From Candidatus Francisella endociliophora (GTDB lineage: Bacteria; Pseudomonadota; Gammaproteobacteria; Francisellales; Francisellaceae): a stretch of 64,000 bases of DNA. Position 1 is the stretch's first letter. Each line of letters opens with the position of its first letter. The notes under the pieces were generated by a model. The model saw only the letters and a program-made list of their open reading frames with translations. It did not search any database and was not told the DNA's origin. Made by a program: the position numbers and the translations under genes. Of the stretch, positions 21,653 to 30,335 are shown piece by piece. Where the stretch lies: positions 1,951,988-2,015,987 of the forward strand of contig NZ_CP009574.1 of the NCBI RefSeq assembly GCF_000764555.1, given 5' to 3'.

Positions 21653-22771
21653 ATGTCAAATAAAACTAAAAATAATCATTATGTTCCAAAGTTTTATTTA
21701 AAAAATTTCTTTAATAACCAGGGTATCTTATTTGAGAAAAATCTAGAGTCTGGAAGGATCTTAGAAAGAGATATAAAAACAATAGCTAAAGTAGGCTCAA
21801 AAAAGAACTTGTATACTATCAAAGAATTAGAAAAGATAACAAATGAAGATATAGAGAAGTGTATAAGGTTATTTACAAAACATAAGAATATAGAAGAAAT
21901 TGACTATAAGCATCTATTATTACTAAAAAATTTTTTAAATGATGAAATAGGTTTACTTTTAAATAATACACTTGGTAAATATACGCATAAAAATAAAGAT
22001 TTTGAAGATATCGTAAATAAGTTAATAACAGAAACTAATAATATAGGAACATCAAGAACTCAAGAAGATTTATATTCTTTTTACGAAACAAGATTTTTGC
22101 CTGTGTATAATGGAATTTTAAAAAGTAATAAATTGTCCTTGCTTCAAGAAAGTGAAGAACCGATGAAGAGGTTTAATTATAAACTGTATAATTACCTACA
22201 ATTAAATTTATATTTTTATAATTTTACCTATCATAAACTTATGGTTGAAGCTTCAAAATCTTGCAATACTATTAAAAAAGCTAAATCTGACTTATACAAG
22301 AGTGAAAGAGAGCTTATTAAATATTCATTTTTTGATTTCGTGGGATATATGTTTATACAAAGTTTTAGAACTAAAAAAATGATAACTGAATTAGAGAGTG
22401 TCCTTCCAAAAAATGTATATTTTTTATACAATCATATAGTTGCAAATGTTCTAGCAAATCAATGTATAACTCAAGGGTATAAGTTAGTCTTAATAAAGAA
22501 TGATACAAATATATCATTTATTACATCCGATATTCCAGTCATAAATATATACAATGAAATAAATCAAAAAGAAGGGCTAGGATTATACGAGCTGTATTAT
22601 CCTTTATCTAATAATCTATCAGTATTATTTACTGATAAAAAGTGCTATAAAAACAACGAAATTATAATCAATGAAAATCAGGTTAATTATTTTAATGAAT
22701 GCATGATTAAATCTGCTTATAATTATATTTATTCTTCAGATCAAGAATTATTAAATGATATAAGCAGGTAG
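21653..22771 (+). CDS. DUF4238 family protein inside the hsd operon
   Basis: Begins MSNKTKNNHYVPKFYLKNFF; the HYVPxFYLKNF motif is the hallmark of DUF4238 proteins, which are found scattered in bacterial accessory regions and whose biochemical role I do not know. It has 372 residues with no signal peptide, is mostly helical, and has a second conserved-looking region SFITSDIPVINIY near residue 290. Its ATG immediately follows the hsdR stop codon (TAG then ATG), so it is translationally coupled to hsdR and presumably made with the restriction complex. It could be an accessory defence protein or only a passenger. The gene is markedly AT-rich. Confidence 0.8.
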   Translation: MSNKTKNNHYVPKFYLKNFFNNQGILFEKNLESGRILERDIKTIAKVGSKKNLYTIKELEKITNEDIEKCIRLFTKHKNIEEIDYKHLLLLKNFLNDEIGLLLNNTLGKYTHKNKDFEDIVNKLITETNNIGTSRTQEDLYSFYETRFLPVYNGILKSNKLSLLQESEEPMKRFNYKLYNYLQLNLYFYNFTYHKLMVEASKSCNTIKKAKSDLYKSERELIKYSFFDFVGYMFIQSFRTKKMITELESVLPKNVYFLYNHIVANVLANQCITQGYKLVLIKNDTNISFITSDIPVINIYNEINQKEGLGLYELYYPLSNNLSVLFTDKKCYKNNEIIINENQVNYFNECMIKSAYNYIYSSDQELLNDISR

Positions 22772-22794
22772 TAGTGTATACAAAATCAATATTT

Positions 22795-22824
22795 GTCATA
22801 CTACGGCACCGACCGTAGTATCCA
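22795..22824. repeat. Single GTCAT-type hairpin unit (ACTACGG stem)
   Basis: GTCAT begins the unit; a 9-bp stem ATACTACGG/CCGTAGTAT encloses CACCGA, and CCA follows. The plan (GTCAT, stem, short loop, stem, AT-C) matches the CCTGAA elements at 22860 and 24196, but the stem sequence differs. Confidence 0.7.
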
Positions 22825-22859
22825 TCGACAAAATAATAATAGATGTATAAAAATACACC

Positions 22860-22933
22860 GTCATCCTGAACTTGTTTCAGGATCTCAATAGGGTTGATAG
22901 TATGGTGAGATGCTGAAATAAATTCAGCATGAC
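22860..22933. repeat. REPIN-like 74-bp doublet, copy upstream of hsdS
   Basis: Starts GTCATCCTGAA and ends ATGAC. Two hairpins are present: ATCCTGAA/TTCAGGAT with loop CTTGT, and ATGCTGAA/TTCAGCAT. The right half reverse-complemented is nearly the same 27-mer as the left half, so this is an inverted pair of units. The following spacer (AATAAATATGTTATGGAAAA) also matches the spacers of the array downstream of hsdS. It ends 29 nt before the hsdS start. Confidence 0.85.
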
Positions 22934-22962
22934 AATAAATATGTTATGGAAAAAAACAAAAA

Positions 22963-24183
22963 ATGAGCGAATTATATAAATTACCAGCAGGGTGGGAGTG
23001 GAAGAAGTTAGGAGACTTTGTAAGCATAAAAGGTGGTAAAAGATTACCTAAAGGCGAAAAATTACGAGAAACAAAGACTGACTATCCGTATATTAGAGTC
23101 GCTGACTTTAATAATTTTAACTCTATTGATATAAATTCTGTTCAGTATATAAGTAAAGAAGTATTTGATAAAATTAAAAATTATACAATTTCAAAAGATG
23201 ATATCTATATAAGTATCGCTGGAACTATAGGAAAAACAGGCGTTATTCCTGTAAGTTTGGATGGTGCTAATTTAACAGAAAATGCGGCGAAAATTGTATT
23301 TGATATATCAGAATATAATCAGAGTTTTTTAGTATATTTCACAACGACATTTACTTTTTTAGATCAGATAGGATTAGCTACAAAAACGGTAGCTATGCCA
23401 AAACTAGCTTTAACTAGATTAAAAAATGTACAAATCCCTCTCCCACCACTAGCAGAGCAAAAGCTAATAGTTGCCAAGTTAGATAGTCTTTTTGGGAAGA
23501 TTGATAAGGCGATAGAGCTACACCAGCAAAATATTACAAATGCCAATACTCTAATGGCTAGTACCCTTTATAAGACTTTTAAAAAGTTGGAGGGGGAGTA
23601 TTCAAAACAGAAAATAGAGTCTTTTTCTAAAGTTGGAACAGGAGTAACACCTTTAAAAAGTAGAAAAGATTATTATAACGGCTCTATAAATTGGATAACA
23701 AGTAAAGCTACTGGTTATGATTTTGTTACAGAAGCTGAAATGTTTATCACAGATTTTGCCATAAAAGAATGTCGCTTGAAAGTTTATCCCAAAGGAACTC
23801 TTGTAGTAGCACTGTATGGACAAGGTAAAACAAGAGGGCAAGTCACAGAATTGCTTATTGAATCAGCCACAAATCAAGCTGTTGCAACGATTGTTGTAGA
23901 TAAAAACCAAAATAATAAGTATCTTAAATTTTTTCTAAAAAAATCATATTTAGATTTAAGAGAAAAAGCATCTGGTGGAACTCAAGCAAATTTGAACTTA
24001 ACAATTATTAAAAATATAGAAGTACCACTACCACCACTACAAACCCAACAACAAACTGTAGAGTATTTGGATAGTATTGCCACAAAGGTTGATAAGATTA
24101 AGCAATTAAATGAGCAGAAATTAGAAAATTTAAAGGCATTAAAAGCCAGTATTTTAGATAAGGCATTTCGTGGGGAGTTGTAG
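22963..24183 (+). CDS. hsdS: HsdS, type I restriction-modification specificity subunit
   Basis: DNA-recognition subunit. It has two target-recognition domains (about 1-155 and 212-380) separated by the central conserved helix region PLPPLAEQKLIVAKLDSLF at 159-177 and closed by the matching C-terminal region PLPPLQTQQQTVEYLDSIA then LKASILDKAFRGEL. With two TRDs and both conserved regions it appears complete at 406 residues. Each TRD would read one half of a bipartite site; the site cannot be predicted here. It is flanked on both sides by direct copies of a 105-bp repeat unit, so recombination could delete or duplicate it. The start was taken at ATG 22963; the SD is weak. Confidence 0.93.
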   Translation: MSELYKLPAGWEWKKLGDFVSIKGGKRLPKGEKLRETKTDYPYIRVADFNNFNSIDINSVQYISKEVFDKIKNYTISKDDIYISIAGTIGKTGVIPVSLDGANLTENAAKIVFDISEYNQSFLVYFTTTFTFLDQIGLATKTVAMPKLALTRLKNVQIPLPPLAEQKLIVAKLDSLFGKIDKAIELHQQNITNANTLMASTLYKTFKKLEGEYSKQKIESFSKVGTGVTPLKSRKDYYNGSINWITSKATGYDFVTEAEMFITDFAIKECRLKVYPKGTLVVALYGQGKTRGQVTELLIESATNQAVATIVVDKNQNNKYLKFFLKKSYLDLREKASGGTQANLNLTIIKNIEVPLPPLQTQQQTVEYLDSIATKVDKIKQLNEQKLENLKALKASILDKAFRGEL

Positions 24184-24195
24184 AACAAGCTTACA

Positions 24196-24575
24196 GTCAT
24201 CCTGAACTTGTTTCAGGATCTCATTAGGATTGAGAAAATGGTGAGATGCTGAACTAAATTCAGCATGACAATAAGATATTATGGAAAATAAAGACTACAG
24301 TCATCCTGAACTTGTTTCAGGATCTTATTAGGATTGAGAATATGGTGAGATGCTGAACTAAATTCAGCATGACAATAAAATATTATGGAAAAATAAAGAC
24401 TACAGTCATCCTGAACTTGTTTCAGGATCTTATTGGGATTGAGAAAATGGTGAGATGCTGAACTAAATTCAGCATGACAATAAAATATTATGGAAAAATA
24501 AAAACTAGAGTCATCCTGAACTTATTTCAGGATCTTATTAGGATTGAGAAAATGGTAATATGCTGAAATAATTTG
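24196..24575. repeat. Tandem array of four REPIN-like units, about 105-bp period
   Basis: Copies lie at 24196-24269, 24300-24373, 24405-24478 and 24510 to about 24575. The first three are 74 bp, each an inverted pair of GTCAT hairpin units, and the intervals of about 31 bp are themselves conserved (AATAAAATATTATGGAAAA). The last copy has a changed loop (CTTAT) and a decayed right half without ATGAC. The array fills the gap of over 400 bp between hsdS and the GIY-YIG gene; no gene lies in it. Confidence 0.92.
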
Positions 24576-24610
24576 ATTTAGACTATCGATATTTAGGAAG
24601 TAAAGAACTA

Positions 24611-24898
24611 ATGAATAAAAGAGGTTTTGTTTATATACTAACAAATCAAAATCAAACAGTTTTGTATATAGGTGTTACATCAAACCTCAAACAAAGAATC
24701 TATCAGCATAAAAATATGCTAGTAGAAGGTTTTTCTAAGAAATATCGTACTCATAAGTTAGTATATTATGAAATAGCAGAAAATATTGAGTCTGCTATAT
24801 TAAGGGAAAAACAGCTCAAACGATGGCATAAGGATTGGAAAGTTAATTTGATTAAACAGAGTAACCCTGATTTAGATGATCTATATGATAGTCTATAG
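24611..24898 (+). CDS. Small GIY-YIG nuclease-domain protein
   Basis: A 95-residue single-domain GIY-YIG protein: FVYILTNQNQTVLYIGVTSN carries the GVYIL/YIG core with the Tyr pair, LKQRIYQHK holds the catalytic Arg and the following His, and the C-terminal ILREKQLKRWHKDWK is typical of the UPF0213/YhbQ-like group. The conserved Glu is in ESAILREKQ. GGAAGTAAAGAACTA precedes the ATG. It sits inside the hsd locus, preceded by the four-copy repeat array and followed 1 nt after its stop by an inverted single repeat unit, as if the gene and its flanking repeats form one element. No restriction function is implied by the fold alone. Confidence 0.9.
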   Translation: MNKRGFVYILTNQNQTVLYIGVTSNLKQRIYQHKNMLVEGFSKKYRTHKLVYYEIAENIESAILREKQLKRWHKDWKVNLIKQSNPDLDDLYDSL

Positions 24899-24899
24899 T

Positions 24900-24926
24900 G
24901 AGATCCTGAAACAAGTTCAGGATGAC
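24900..24926. repeat. Single inverted repeat unit just after the GIY-YIG gene
   Basis: The 27 bases starting GAGATCCTGAAAC and ending GGATGAC are the exact reverse complement of the first 27 bases of the copies at 22860 and 24196. With the array upstream, it brackets the GIY-YIG gene with inverted repeat units. Confidence 0.9.
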
Positions 24927-24957
24927 AGACAGTTTTAAAAGCGGCGTAAAATCTAAA

Positions 24958-25007
24958 ACTCCCCTTCGAGTGTCGAAGGGGTGGGCTGCGAAGCAGGACG
25001 GGGTAGT
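24958..25007. repeat. GC-rich double-hairpin repeat before hsdM
   Basis: Starts ACTCCCC and ends GGGGTAGT, imperfect terminal inverted repeats. Inside are a 9-bp stem CCCCTTCGA/TCGAAGGGG and a second short stem CTGC/GCAG. It is much richer in G and C than the surrounding sequence and has the two-hairpin plan of the other elements here. Confidence 0.75.
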
Positions 25008-25028
25008 CTTAAAAAAGAGAGAACAAAA

Positions 25029-26474
25029 ATGCAATCAAAGATAAATAGAATAACAGATATACTAAGGCGAGATGATGGAATCAGCGGAGCGATGCACTAT
25101 ACTGAGCAAGTCAGCTGGATTCTTTTTTTAAAATTCTTAAATGACTATGAGAATGAAAAAGCTTTTGAGGCAGATCTAACAGGCGAAGAATATACATTTG
25201 TCCTAGATGAGAAATATCGCTGGAATACTTGGGCCGCACCAAAGGGTGCAGATGGTAAACTTGATGTTATCAATGCTGATAGTGGTGATGATTTACTTGA
25301 GTTTGTTAATAAAGAGCTTTTTCCATATCTGAAATCTTTTAAATCCATAGATGAAAATGTTAAAACTCTTAAATATAAAATAGGTGCAGTATTTGAGTAT
25401 ATAGATAACCGTGTAGCTAGTGGTCATACTTTGCGTGACGTTATTAATGAGATTGATGAGTTAAATTTTAATAAAAAAGAAGATCTATACCAACTATCAC
25501 AGATCTATGAAAATTTACTTAAAGAGATGGGTTCTGATGGTGGTAATAGTGGCGAGTTCTATACTCCAAGACCATTAGTTAAGGCTATCGTAGATGTGGT
25601 TAATCCTCAAGCTGGACAAACGGTCTATGATCCAGCAGCTGGGACTTGTGGCTTTTTGATAGATGCTTATGAGCATATGTATAGCAAAGAGCTATCAACT
25701 ACACAACTTGCGTTTCTTAATGAAGAGACTTTCTTTGGTAAGGAGAAAACACCTTTATCATACGTAATGGGTATGATGAATATGATCCTACATGGTATAA
25801 CATCACCAAATATTAACAAGGCAAATACACTTGTTAAAGATATTCGCAGTCTTGAGGAGAAAGATCGTTTTGATATTATTCTCGCTAATCCACCATTTGG
25901 CGGTAAAGAAAAAGCAGCTATTCAAACTAACTTTCCAATCAAATCAAATGCTACTGAGCTACTATTTTTACAACATATTTACAAAAGCTTAAAGCTAGGT
26001 GGTAGATGTGGTGTGGTTGTGCCAGAAGGAGTACTTTTCCAGACAAATAATGCTTTTAAAAATGTCAAAAAAGAACTATTAGAAAACTATAATGTCCATA
26101 CTATAGTTTCATTACCTGCTGGAGTGTTTTTACCATATAGCGGAGTTAAGACAAATGTGATTTTCTTTGATAGAGAGGGTAGCACTACAGATATTTTCTA
26201 TTATGAAATTACACCGCCATATAAACTGACTAAAAATAAACCTATTCAGTTTGAGCATTTCAAAGAGTTTTTAGAAATTTGGCAATCTCGCAAGCTTACA
26301 GAAAATAGCTGGATAGTTAAAGTAGAGGACATCAAAGACTATGATATATCAGCTAAAAATCCTAACAAAATTGAAACAATCGAGCATAAATCGCCGTTAG
26401 AATTAGTAAATGAAATCAAGCAAAATACTGCTGAAATAGATAAGCTAATAGGTGAGATTGAAAGTATTCTTTAA
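25029..26474 (+). CDS. hsdM: HsdM, type I restriction-modification DNA methyltransferase
   Basis: N6-adenine methyltransferase subunit that modifies host sites with HsdS and is also needed for restriction. An N-terminal HsdM_N helical domain comes first, then GEFYTPRPLV at 175-184, SAM motif I DPAAGTCGF at 201-209 and catalytic NPPF at 287-290. I start it at ATG 25029 (MQSKINRITD, 481 residues), preceded by AAGAGAGAACAAAA; an upstream in-frame start would lie inside the GC-rich repeat. The gene is last in the locus, which is unusual since hsdM normally precedes hsdS closely. Its end overlaps the convergent membrane-protein gene by 4 nt. Confidence 0.95.
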   Translation: MQSKINRITDILRRDDGISGAMHYTEQVSWILFLKFLNDYENEKAFEADLTGEEYTFVLDEKYRWNTWAAPKGADGKLDVINADSGDDLLEFVNKELFPYLKSFKSIDENVKTLKYKIGAVFEYIDNRVASGHTLRDVINEIDELNFNKKEDLYQLSQIYENLLKEMGSDGGNSGEFYTPRPLVKAIVDVVNPQAGQTVYDPAAGTCGFLIDAYEHMYSKELSTTQLAFLNEETFFGKEKTPLSYVMGMMNMILHGITSPNINKANTLVKDIRSLEEKDRFDIILANPPFGGKEKAAIQTNFPIKSNATELLFLQHIYKSLKLGGRCGVVVPEGVLFQTNNAFKNVKKELLENYNVHTIVSLPAGVFLPYSGVKTNVIFFDREGSTTDIFYYEITPPYKLTKNKPIQFEHFKEFLEIWQSRKLTENSWIVKVEDIKDYDISAKNPNKIETIEHKSPLELVNEIKQNTAEIDKLIGEIESIL

Positions 26475-26926
26475 ATTTTTCTATTTAAAATTCTATACAA
26501 AACATAAGAGATCACAGCAGCTACTATATTTACAAAAAATATTGCTTCCACATACTCATTATAAACAGAACCACTAAATAACATAAGTGAGTTTAAAACT
26601 GTATAAATAGCATAAAATATCAGACAAGCTGCTTTAAATTGAGCATTTTTAAATAGTGCTAAAATCGAGAATATAAATAGTCCTAATTGGAAAATTCCTA
26701 TCTGAGTAACAGCAGGAGTGAAAATCCATCCTTGAAATTTACTTATACTATCCCCATCTAGTAAATATGTATAACTGTTAATAAAACTAAAAAAGCTAAT
26801 ATTACTAACAATAAAGTAATTTGCATAAATATTTACATGGTGTTTACCATACATAATACTTGAATGCAGAAACGCTATTATAAAAGGTGATATTAGTAAG
26901 CAGATACTTATAATGACAGTTACCAT
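26471..26926 (-). CDS. Small four-helix membrane protein of unknown function
   Basis: 151 residues with about four hydrophobic segments (roughly 3-22, 33-50, 72-91 with 98-115, and 125-147), so an integral inner-membrane protein. No family motif was recognised. It is convergent with hsdM, overlapping its last 4 nt, and may mark the right edge of the restriction island. No enzyme residues stand out. Confidence 0.75.
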   Translation of the reverse strand: MVTVIISICLLISPFIIAFLHSSIMYGKHHVNIYANYFIVSNISFFSFINSYTYLLDGDSISKFQGWIFTPAVTQIGIFQLGLFIFSILALFKNAQFKAACLIFYAIYTVLNSLMLFSGSVYNEYVEAIFFVNIVAAVISYVLYRILNRKI

Positions 26927-26979
26927 GAGTTATAAAACTTTTGTAGAAAATAGCTAGATTCTACAATAAATGTTTTGGG

Positions 26980-27009
26980 TTGTCATATATTTAATGATAA
27001 ACATATAGA
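26980..27009 (+). promoter_or_regulatory. Possible promoter for tig-clpP-clpX-lon
   Basis: TTGTCA at 26980-26985 and TATAGA at 27004-27009 with an 18-bp spacer, 70 bp before tig. No convincing sigma32 (CTTGAA/CCCCAT) promoter was found in this gap. Confidence 0.35.
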
Positions 27010-27078
27010 CAATCTAGTAGATGATAGTTAAAATTTGCTACTAGAAAATTGTTAAATAAATAAAAGGAAAACTTAATA

Positions 27079-28395
27079 ATGCAAGTTACTGTAGAGAAAA
27101 AAGAAGGAATTCATTGTTCACTATTAATCGAAGTTCCAGCTAATGAAATTGATAGCGCTGTGACTAAAGAAGTTAATAAAACAGCTAAAACTATCAAAAT
27201 GGATGGTTTCAGACCTGGTAAAGTACCTGCTGGTATGGTTAAGAAAAAGTATGGTGAGCAAATCCGTATGGAAGTAATTTCTGACCTGATTCCTCAAAAA
27301 TACTCAAAAGCTATTCAAGATGAAAAATTAGCAGTAGCTGGTATCGAAGTTGATCTTAAAGAAAATAAAGAAGGTGAGCCTCTTAAGTTTGTAGTAAACT
27401 GTGAGCTTTTCCCAGAATTTGAAGTAACTGGTTTTGAGAAAATTGAAGTACAAAAGCCAACTGTTGAGCTTACTGATAAAGAAGTTAAGCAAATGATCGA
27501 AAACCTTAGAAAGCAACTTGCTACATATTCAGAAGTAGAAAGAGCTGTAGCAAAAGATGACAAAGTTGTTATCGATTTCGTAGGTAAAAAAGATGGTGAA
27601 GTTTTCGAAGGTGGTTCAGCTAACGATCAAGAGTTAGTAATTGGTTCTGGTCAAATGATCCCTGGTTTTGAAGATGGTATCATCGGTATGAACAAAGATG
27701 AGCAAAAAACTATCACTGTAACTTTCCCAGAAGAGTATCAAAACAAAGATCTTGCTGGCGCTGAGGCTACTTTTGATATTACTGTTAAGAAAATTCAAGA
27801 AGCTCAACTACCAGAAGTTGACGAAGAGTTCGTTAAGAAGTTTGGTGTAAAAGGTGGTGTTGATACTTTTGAAGATGAAATCAAAGAAAATATGCAAAGA
27901 GAACTTAAATTCATCTTGCAAAGAAAGACAAAGGATCAAGTATTCAAAGGTCTAAGAGAGATTGCTGAATTTGAAACTCCAAAAGCTTTAATCAAAAGAG
28001 AAATAGATGCGGCTAAGCAAAACTTAGTTAAGCAAATGGGTGGTGGTCAAAACTTTGATGTAAACCAGCTTCCAGATAATCTATTTGAAGATAATGCTAA
28101 GCAAAAAGTAGAAACTAGCTTAGTGCTTGATAGTTTGATGAAGTCTCAAAAATTTGAAGCTACTGAAGAAGAAGTTGATAGCTTATTATCAGAAATGGTT
28201 CAAGCTTATGAAGAGCCAGAGAAGACTAAAGAAGAAATCAAGAAAAATGAAAGAGAAATGTCTAATCTAAAAGCACTAGTTGTAGAAAACAAACTAACTG
28301 ACTGGGTATTAGATCAAGCTCAAGTAACTGAAAAAGAAGAAGATTTCTTTGAAATTATCAAAGAAAATATGCAAGCGCAACAAGCTGGATTCTAA
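27079..28395 (+). CDS. tig: Trigger factor, ribosome-associated chaperone and prolyl isomerase
   Basis: Binds at the ribosome exit tunnel and shields nascent chains. The ribosome-binding signature [17 protein letters not shown] lies near residue 45, the FKBP-type isomerase domain at about 155-245 ([30 protein letters not shown]), and a helical C-terminal cradle follows. 438 residues against 432 in E. coli. AAAGGAAAACTTAATA precedes the ATG. It heads the classic tig-clpP-clpX-lon order, so folding and ATP-dependent proteolysis are encoded together. Confidence 0.98.
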   Translation: MQVTVEKKEGIHCSLLIEVPANEIDSAVTKEVNKTAKTIKMDGFRPGKVPAGMVKKKYGEQIRMEVISDLIPQKYSKAIQDEKLAVAGIEVDLKENKEGEPLKFVVNCELFPEFEVTGFEKIEVQKPTVELTDKEVKQMIENLRKQLATYSEVERAVAKDDKVVIDFVGKKDGEVFEGGSANDQELVIGSGQMIPGFEDGIIGMNKDEQKTITVTFPEEYQNKDLAGAEATFDITVKKIQEAQLPEVDEEFVKKFGVKGGVDTFEDEIKENMQRELKFILQRKTKDQVFKGLREIAEFETPKALIKREIDAAKQNLVKQMGGGQNFDVNQLPDNLFEDNAKQKVETSLVLDSLMKSQKFEATEEEVDSLLSEMVQAYEEPEKTKEEIKKNEREMSNLKALVVENKLTDWVLDQAQVTEKEEDFFEIIKENMQAQQAGF

Positions 28396-28424
28396 TTTTT
28401 CGTTTTTTTAATAAGAGGTTATAA

Positions 28425-29030
28425 ATGATAACTAATAATTTAGTTCCTACTGTTGTTGAAAAAAGCGCAGGCGGTGAGAGAGCTTATGATATTTACTCAA
28501 GATTGCTTAAAGAGCGAATTGTTTTTTTAAACGGTGAAGTAAATGATCAGTCAGCAAATCTTGTAATTGCTCAGCTTTTGTTCTTAGAATCAGAGGATCC
28601 TGATAAAGATATTTATTTCTATATCAATTCACCAGGTGGTATGGTTACTGCTGGTATGGGTGTGTATGACACTATGCAATTTATCAAACCTGATGTAAAT
28701 ACTATTTGTATCGGTTTGGCTGCTAGTATGGGCTCACTTTTATTAGCAGGTGGAACTAAAGGTAAGAGATATAGCTTACCAAGTTCACAAATTATGATTC
28801 ATCAGCCTTTAGGTGGATTCAAAGGACAAGCTTCTGATATAGAGATTCATGCAAAAAATATCTTACGTATCAAAGAAAGATTAAACAAAGTCTTAGCTCA
28901 TCATACTGGCCAAGATTTAGAAACTATCGTTAGAGATACAGATAGAGATAACTTTATGATGGCTGAGGAAGCAAAAGAATATGGTCTTATAGATCATGTT
29001 ATTGAGTCTCGTGAAGCAATAATAAAATAA
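28425..29030 (+). CDS. clpP: ClpP, ATP-dependent protease proteolytic subunit
   Basis: Serine protease that forms the double-heptamer chamber served by ClpX. The catalytic triad by comparison with E. coli is Ser101 (GLAASMGS), His126 (MIHQPLGG) and Asp175 (DRDNFM). 201 residues, normal length. AAGAGGTTATAA precedes the ATG. It lies 29 nt after tig and 23 nt before clpX. Confidence 0.98.
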   Translation: MITNNLVPTVVEKSAGGERAYDIYSRLLKERIVFLNGEVNDQSANLVIAQLLFLESEDPDKDIYFYINSPGGMVTAGMGVYDTMQFIKPDVNTICIGLAASMGSLLLAGGTKGKRYSLPSSQIMIHQPLGGFKGQASDIEIHAKNILRIKERLNKVLAHHTGQDLETIVRDTDRDNFMMAEEAKEYGLIDHVIESREAIIK

Positions 29031-29053
29031 ATAAAGGAAGTCTAATTTAAAAA

Positions 29054-30310
29054 ATGGCTAAAATTCTATATTGTTCTTTTTGTGGTAAGTCACAACAAGA
29101 AGTCAAAAATATTATCTCTGGTAGAGATGGTAATATCTGTAATGAATGTGTCAGTAAATGTGCTGATAAAATCCATAGTGGTGGCAGTGTTGCTGCAGCT
29201 GAAGATATTTCTTTTGAAAAATTACCAAAACCAGTAGAGATTAAGAAGTATCTGGATGATTATATCATCGGTCAAGATAATGCTAAAAAAGTACTATCTG
29301 TAGCAGTATATAATCATTATAAAAGAATCACTTCTGAGGCTACAAAAGATGATGATACTGAGCTTAAAAAGAGTAATGTTTTACTAATTGGACCAACCGG
29401 TTCAGGTAAAACTTTATTTGCACAGACTTTAGCAAAACTACTTAATGTACCTTTTGCAATTGCCGATGCCACTACTCTTACAGAAGCAGGCTATGTTGGT
29501 GATGATGTTGAGAATATCATTGTCAGGTTATTACAGAATGCTGAGTTTGATGTTGCGAAAGCTCAAAAAGGTATCATCTATATAGATGAAATTGATAAGA
29601 TTGCACGTAAGTCAGAGAGTGCATCAATTACTAGAGATGTATCTGGTGAGGGTGTACAACAAGCACTGTTGAAACTTATTGAAGGTACTGTATCTTCAGT
29701 TCCGCCAAAAGGTGGTAGAAAACATCCAAATCAAGATATGATTGAAGTTGATACTTCAGATATCTTGTTTATTTGTGGTGGTGCTTTTGCTGGTATTGAA
29801 AAAGTTGTTAAACATAGAATGGATAAAGTTAGTATTGGCTTTAACGCCGATGTTATCCAACAAAAAAACAGCTTAGATACAGAAAAACTGATGAAAAAAG
29901 TTGAGAGTGAAGATTTAACTAGATTTGGTCTGATACCAGAGCTTATTGGTCGTTTACCCATGGTTACAGTTCTAAATGAGCTAACAGAAGAAGACCTTGT
30001 TAAAATCTTAACTGAACCAAAGAATGCTCTTATTAAACAATATATAAAGCTATTTAAGTTTGATGAAGTAGATGTTGAGTTTACAGATGAAGCTTTAGTT
30101 GAGATTGCTAAAAAAGCAATTGCTAAGAAGACTGGTGCTAGAGGTCTGAGAACTATTCTAGAAAATGTACTTCTTGAATTGATGTTCCATGTTCCTTCTT
30201 CACAAGACATTGAGAAAGTTGTCGTTAGTGATAAAGTAATATTAGAACAAGAAGAACCAATACTAGTAACTAAAACTAAAGAGCACAAGCAATTAAAAGA
30301 TATAATCTAA
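29054..30310 (+). CDS. clpX: ClpX, AAA+ unfoldase of the ClpXP protease
   Basis: Hexameric unfoldase that feeds substrates to ClpP. The N-terminal zinc-binding domain has Cys7, Cys10, Cys29 and Cys32; Walker A GPTGSGKT is at 113-120, Walker [14 protein letters not shown] is at about 175-187, and a ClpP-binding IGF-type loop is expected near residue 265 (VSIGFNAD). 418 residues. Shadow frames on the opposite strand of this gene are not genes. Confidence 0.98.
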   Translation: MAKILYCSFCGKSQQEVKNIISGRDGNICNECVSKCADKIHSGGSVAAAEDISFEKLPKPVEIKKYLDDYIIGQDNAKKVLSVAVYNHYKRITSEATKDDDTELKKSNVLLIGPTGSGKTLFAQTLAKLLNVPFAIADATTLTEAGYVGDDVENIIVRLLQNAEFDVAKAQKGIIYIDEIDKIARKSESASITRDVSGEGVQQALLKLIEGTVSSVPPKGGRKHPNQDMIEVDTSDILFICGGAFAGIEKVVKHRMDKVSIGFNADVIQQKNSLDTEKLMKKVESEDLTRFGLIPELIGRLPMVTVLNELTEEDLVKILTEPKNALIKQYIKLFKFDEVDVEFTDEALVEIAKKAIAKKTGARGLRTILENVLLELMFHVPSSQDIEKVVVSDKVILEQEEPILVTKTKEHKQLKDII

Positions 30311-30335
30311 AAAATTCACAGGAGTATATGAGTTT

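Noticed and set aside
24196..24575. Regular 105-bp tandem repeats resembling a CRISPR array
   Set aside because: The intervals between repeats are themselves repeated rather than unique, the repeat is a 74-bp double hairpin, and no cas genes are present.
24981..25028. Longer HsdM starting within the GC-rich repeat
   Set aside because: The extra 16 residues are encoded by repeat DNA and the ATG at 25029 has a plausible ribosome binding site and the conserved HsdM start.
29731..30288. 185-codon open frame opposite clpX
   Set aside because: Antisense shadow of a well-conserved coding region, rich in Ser and Leu as expected from the complement, with no ribosome binding site.
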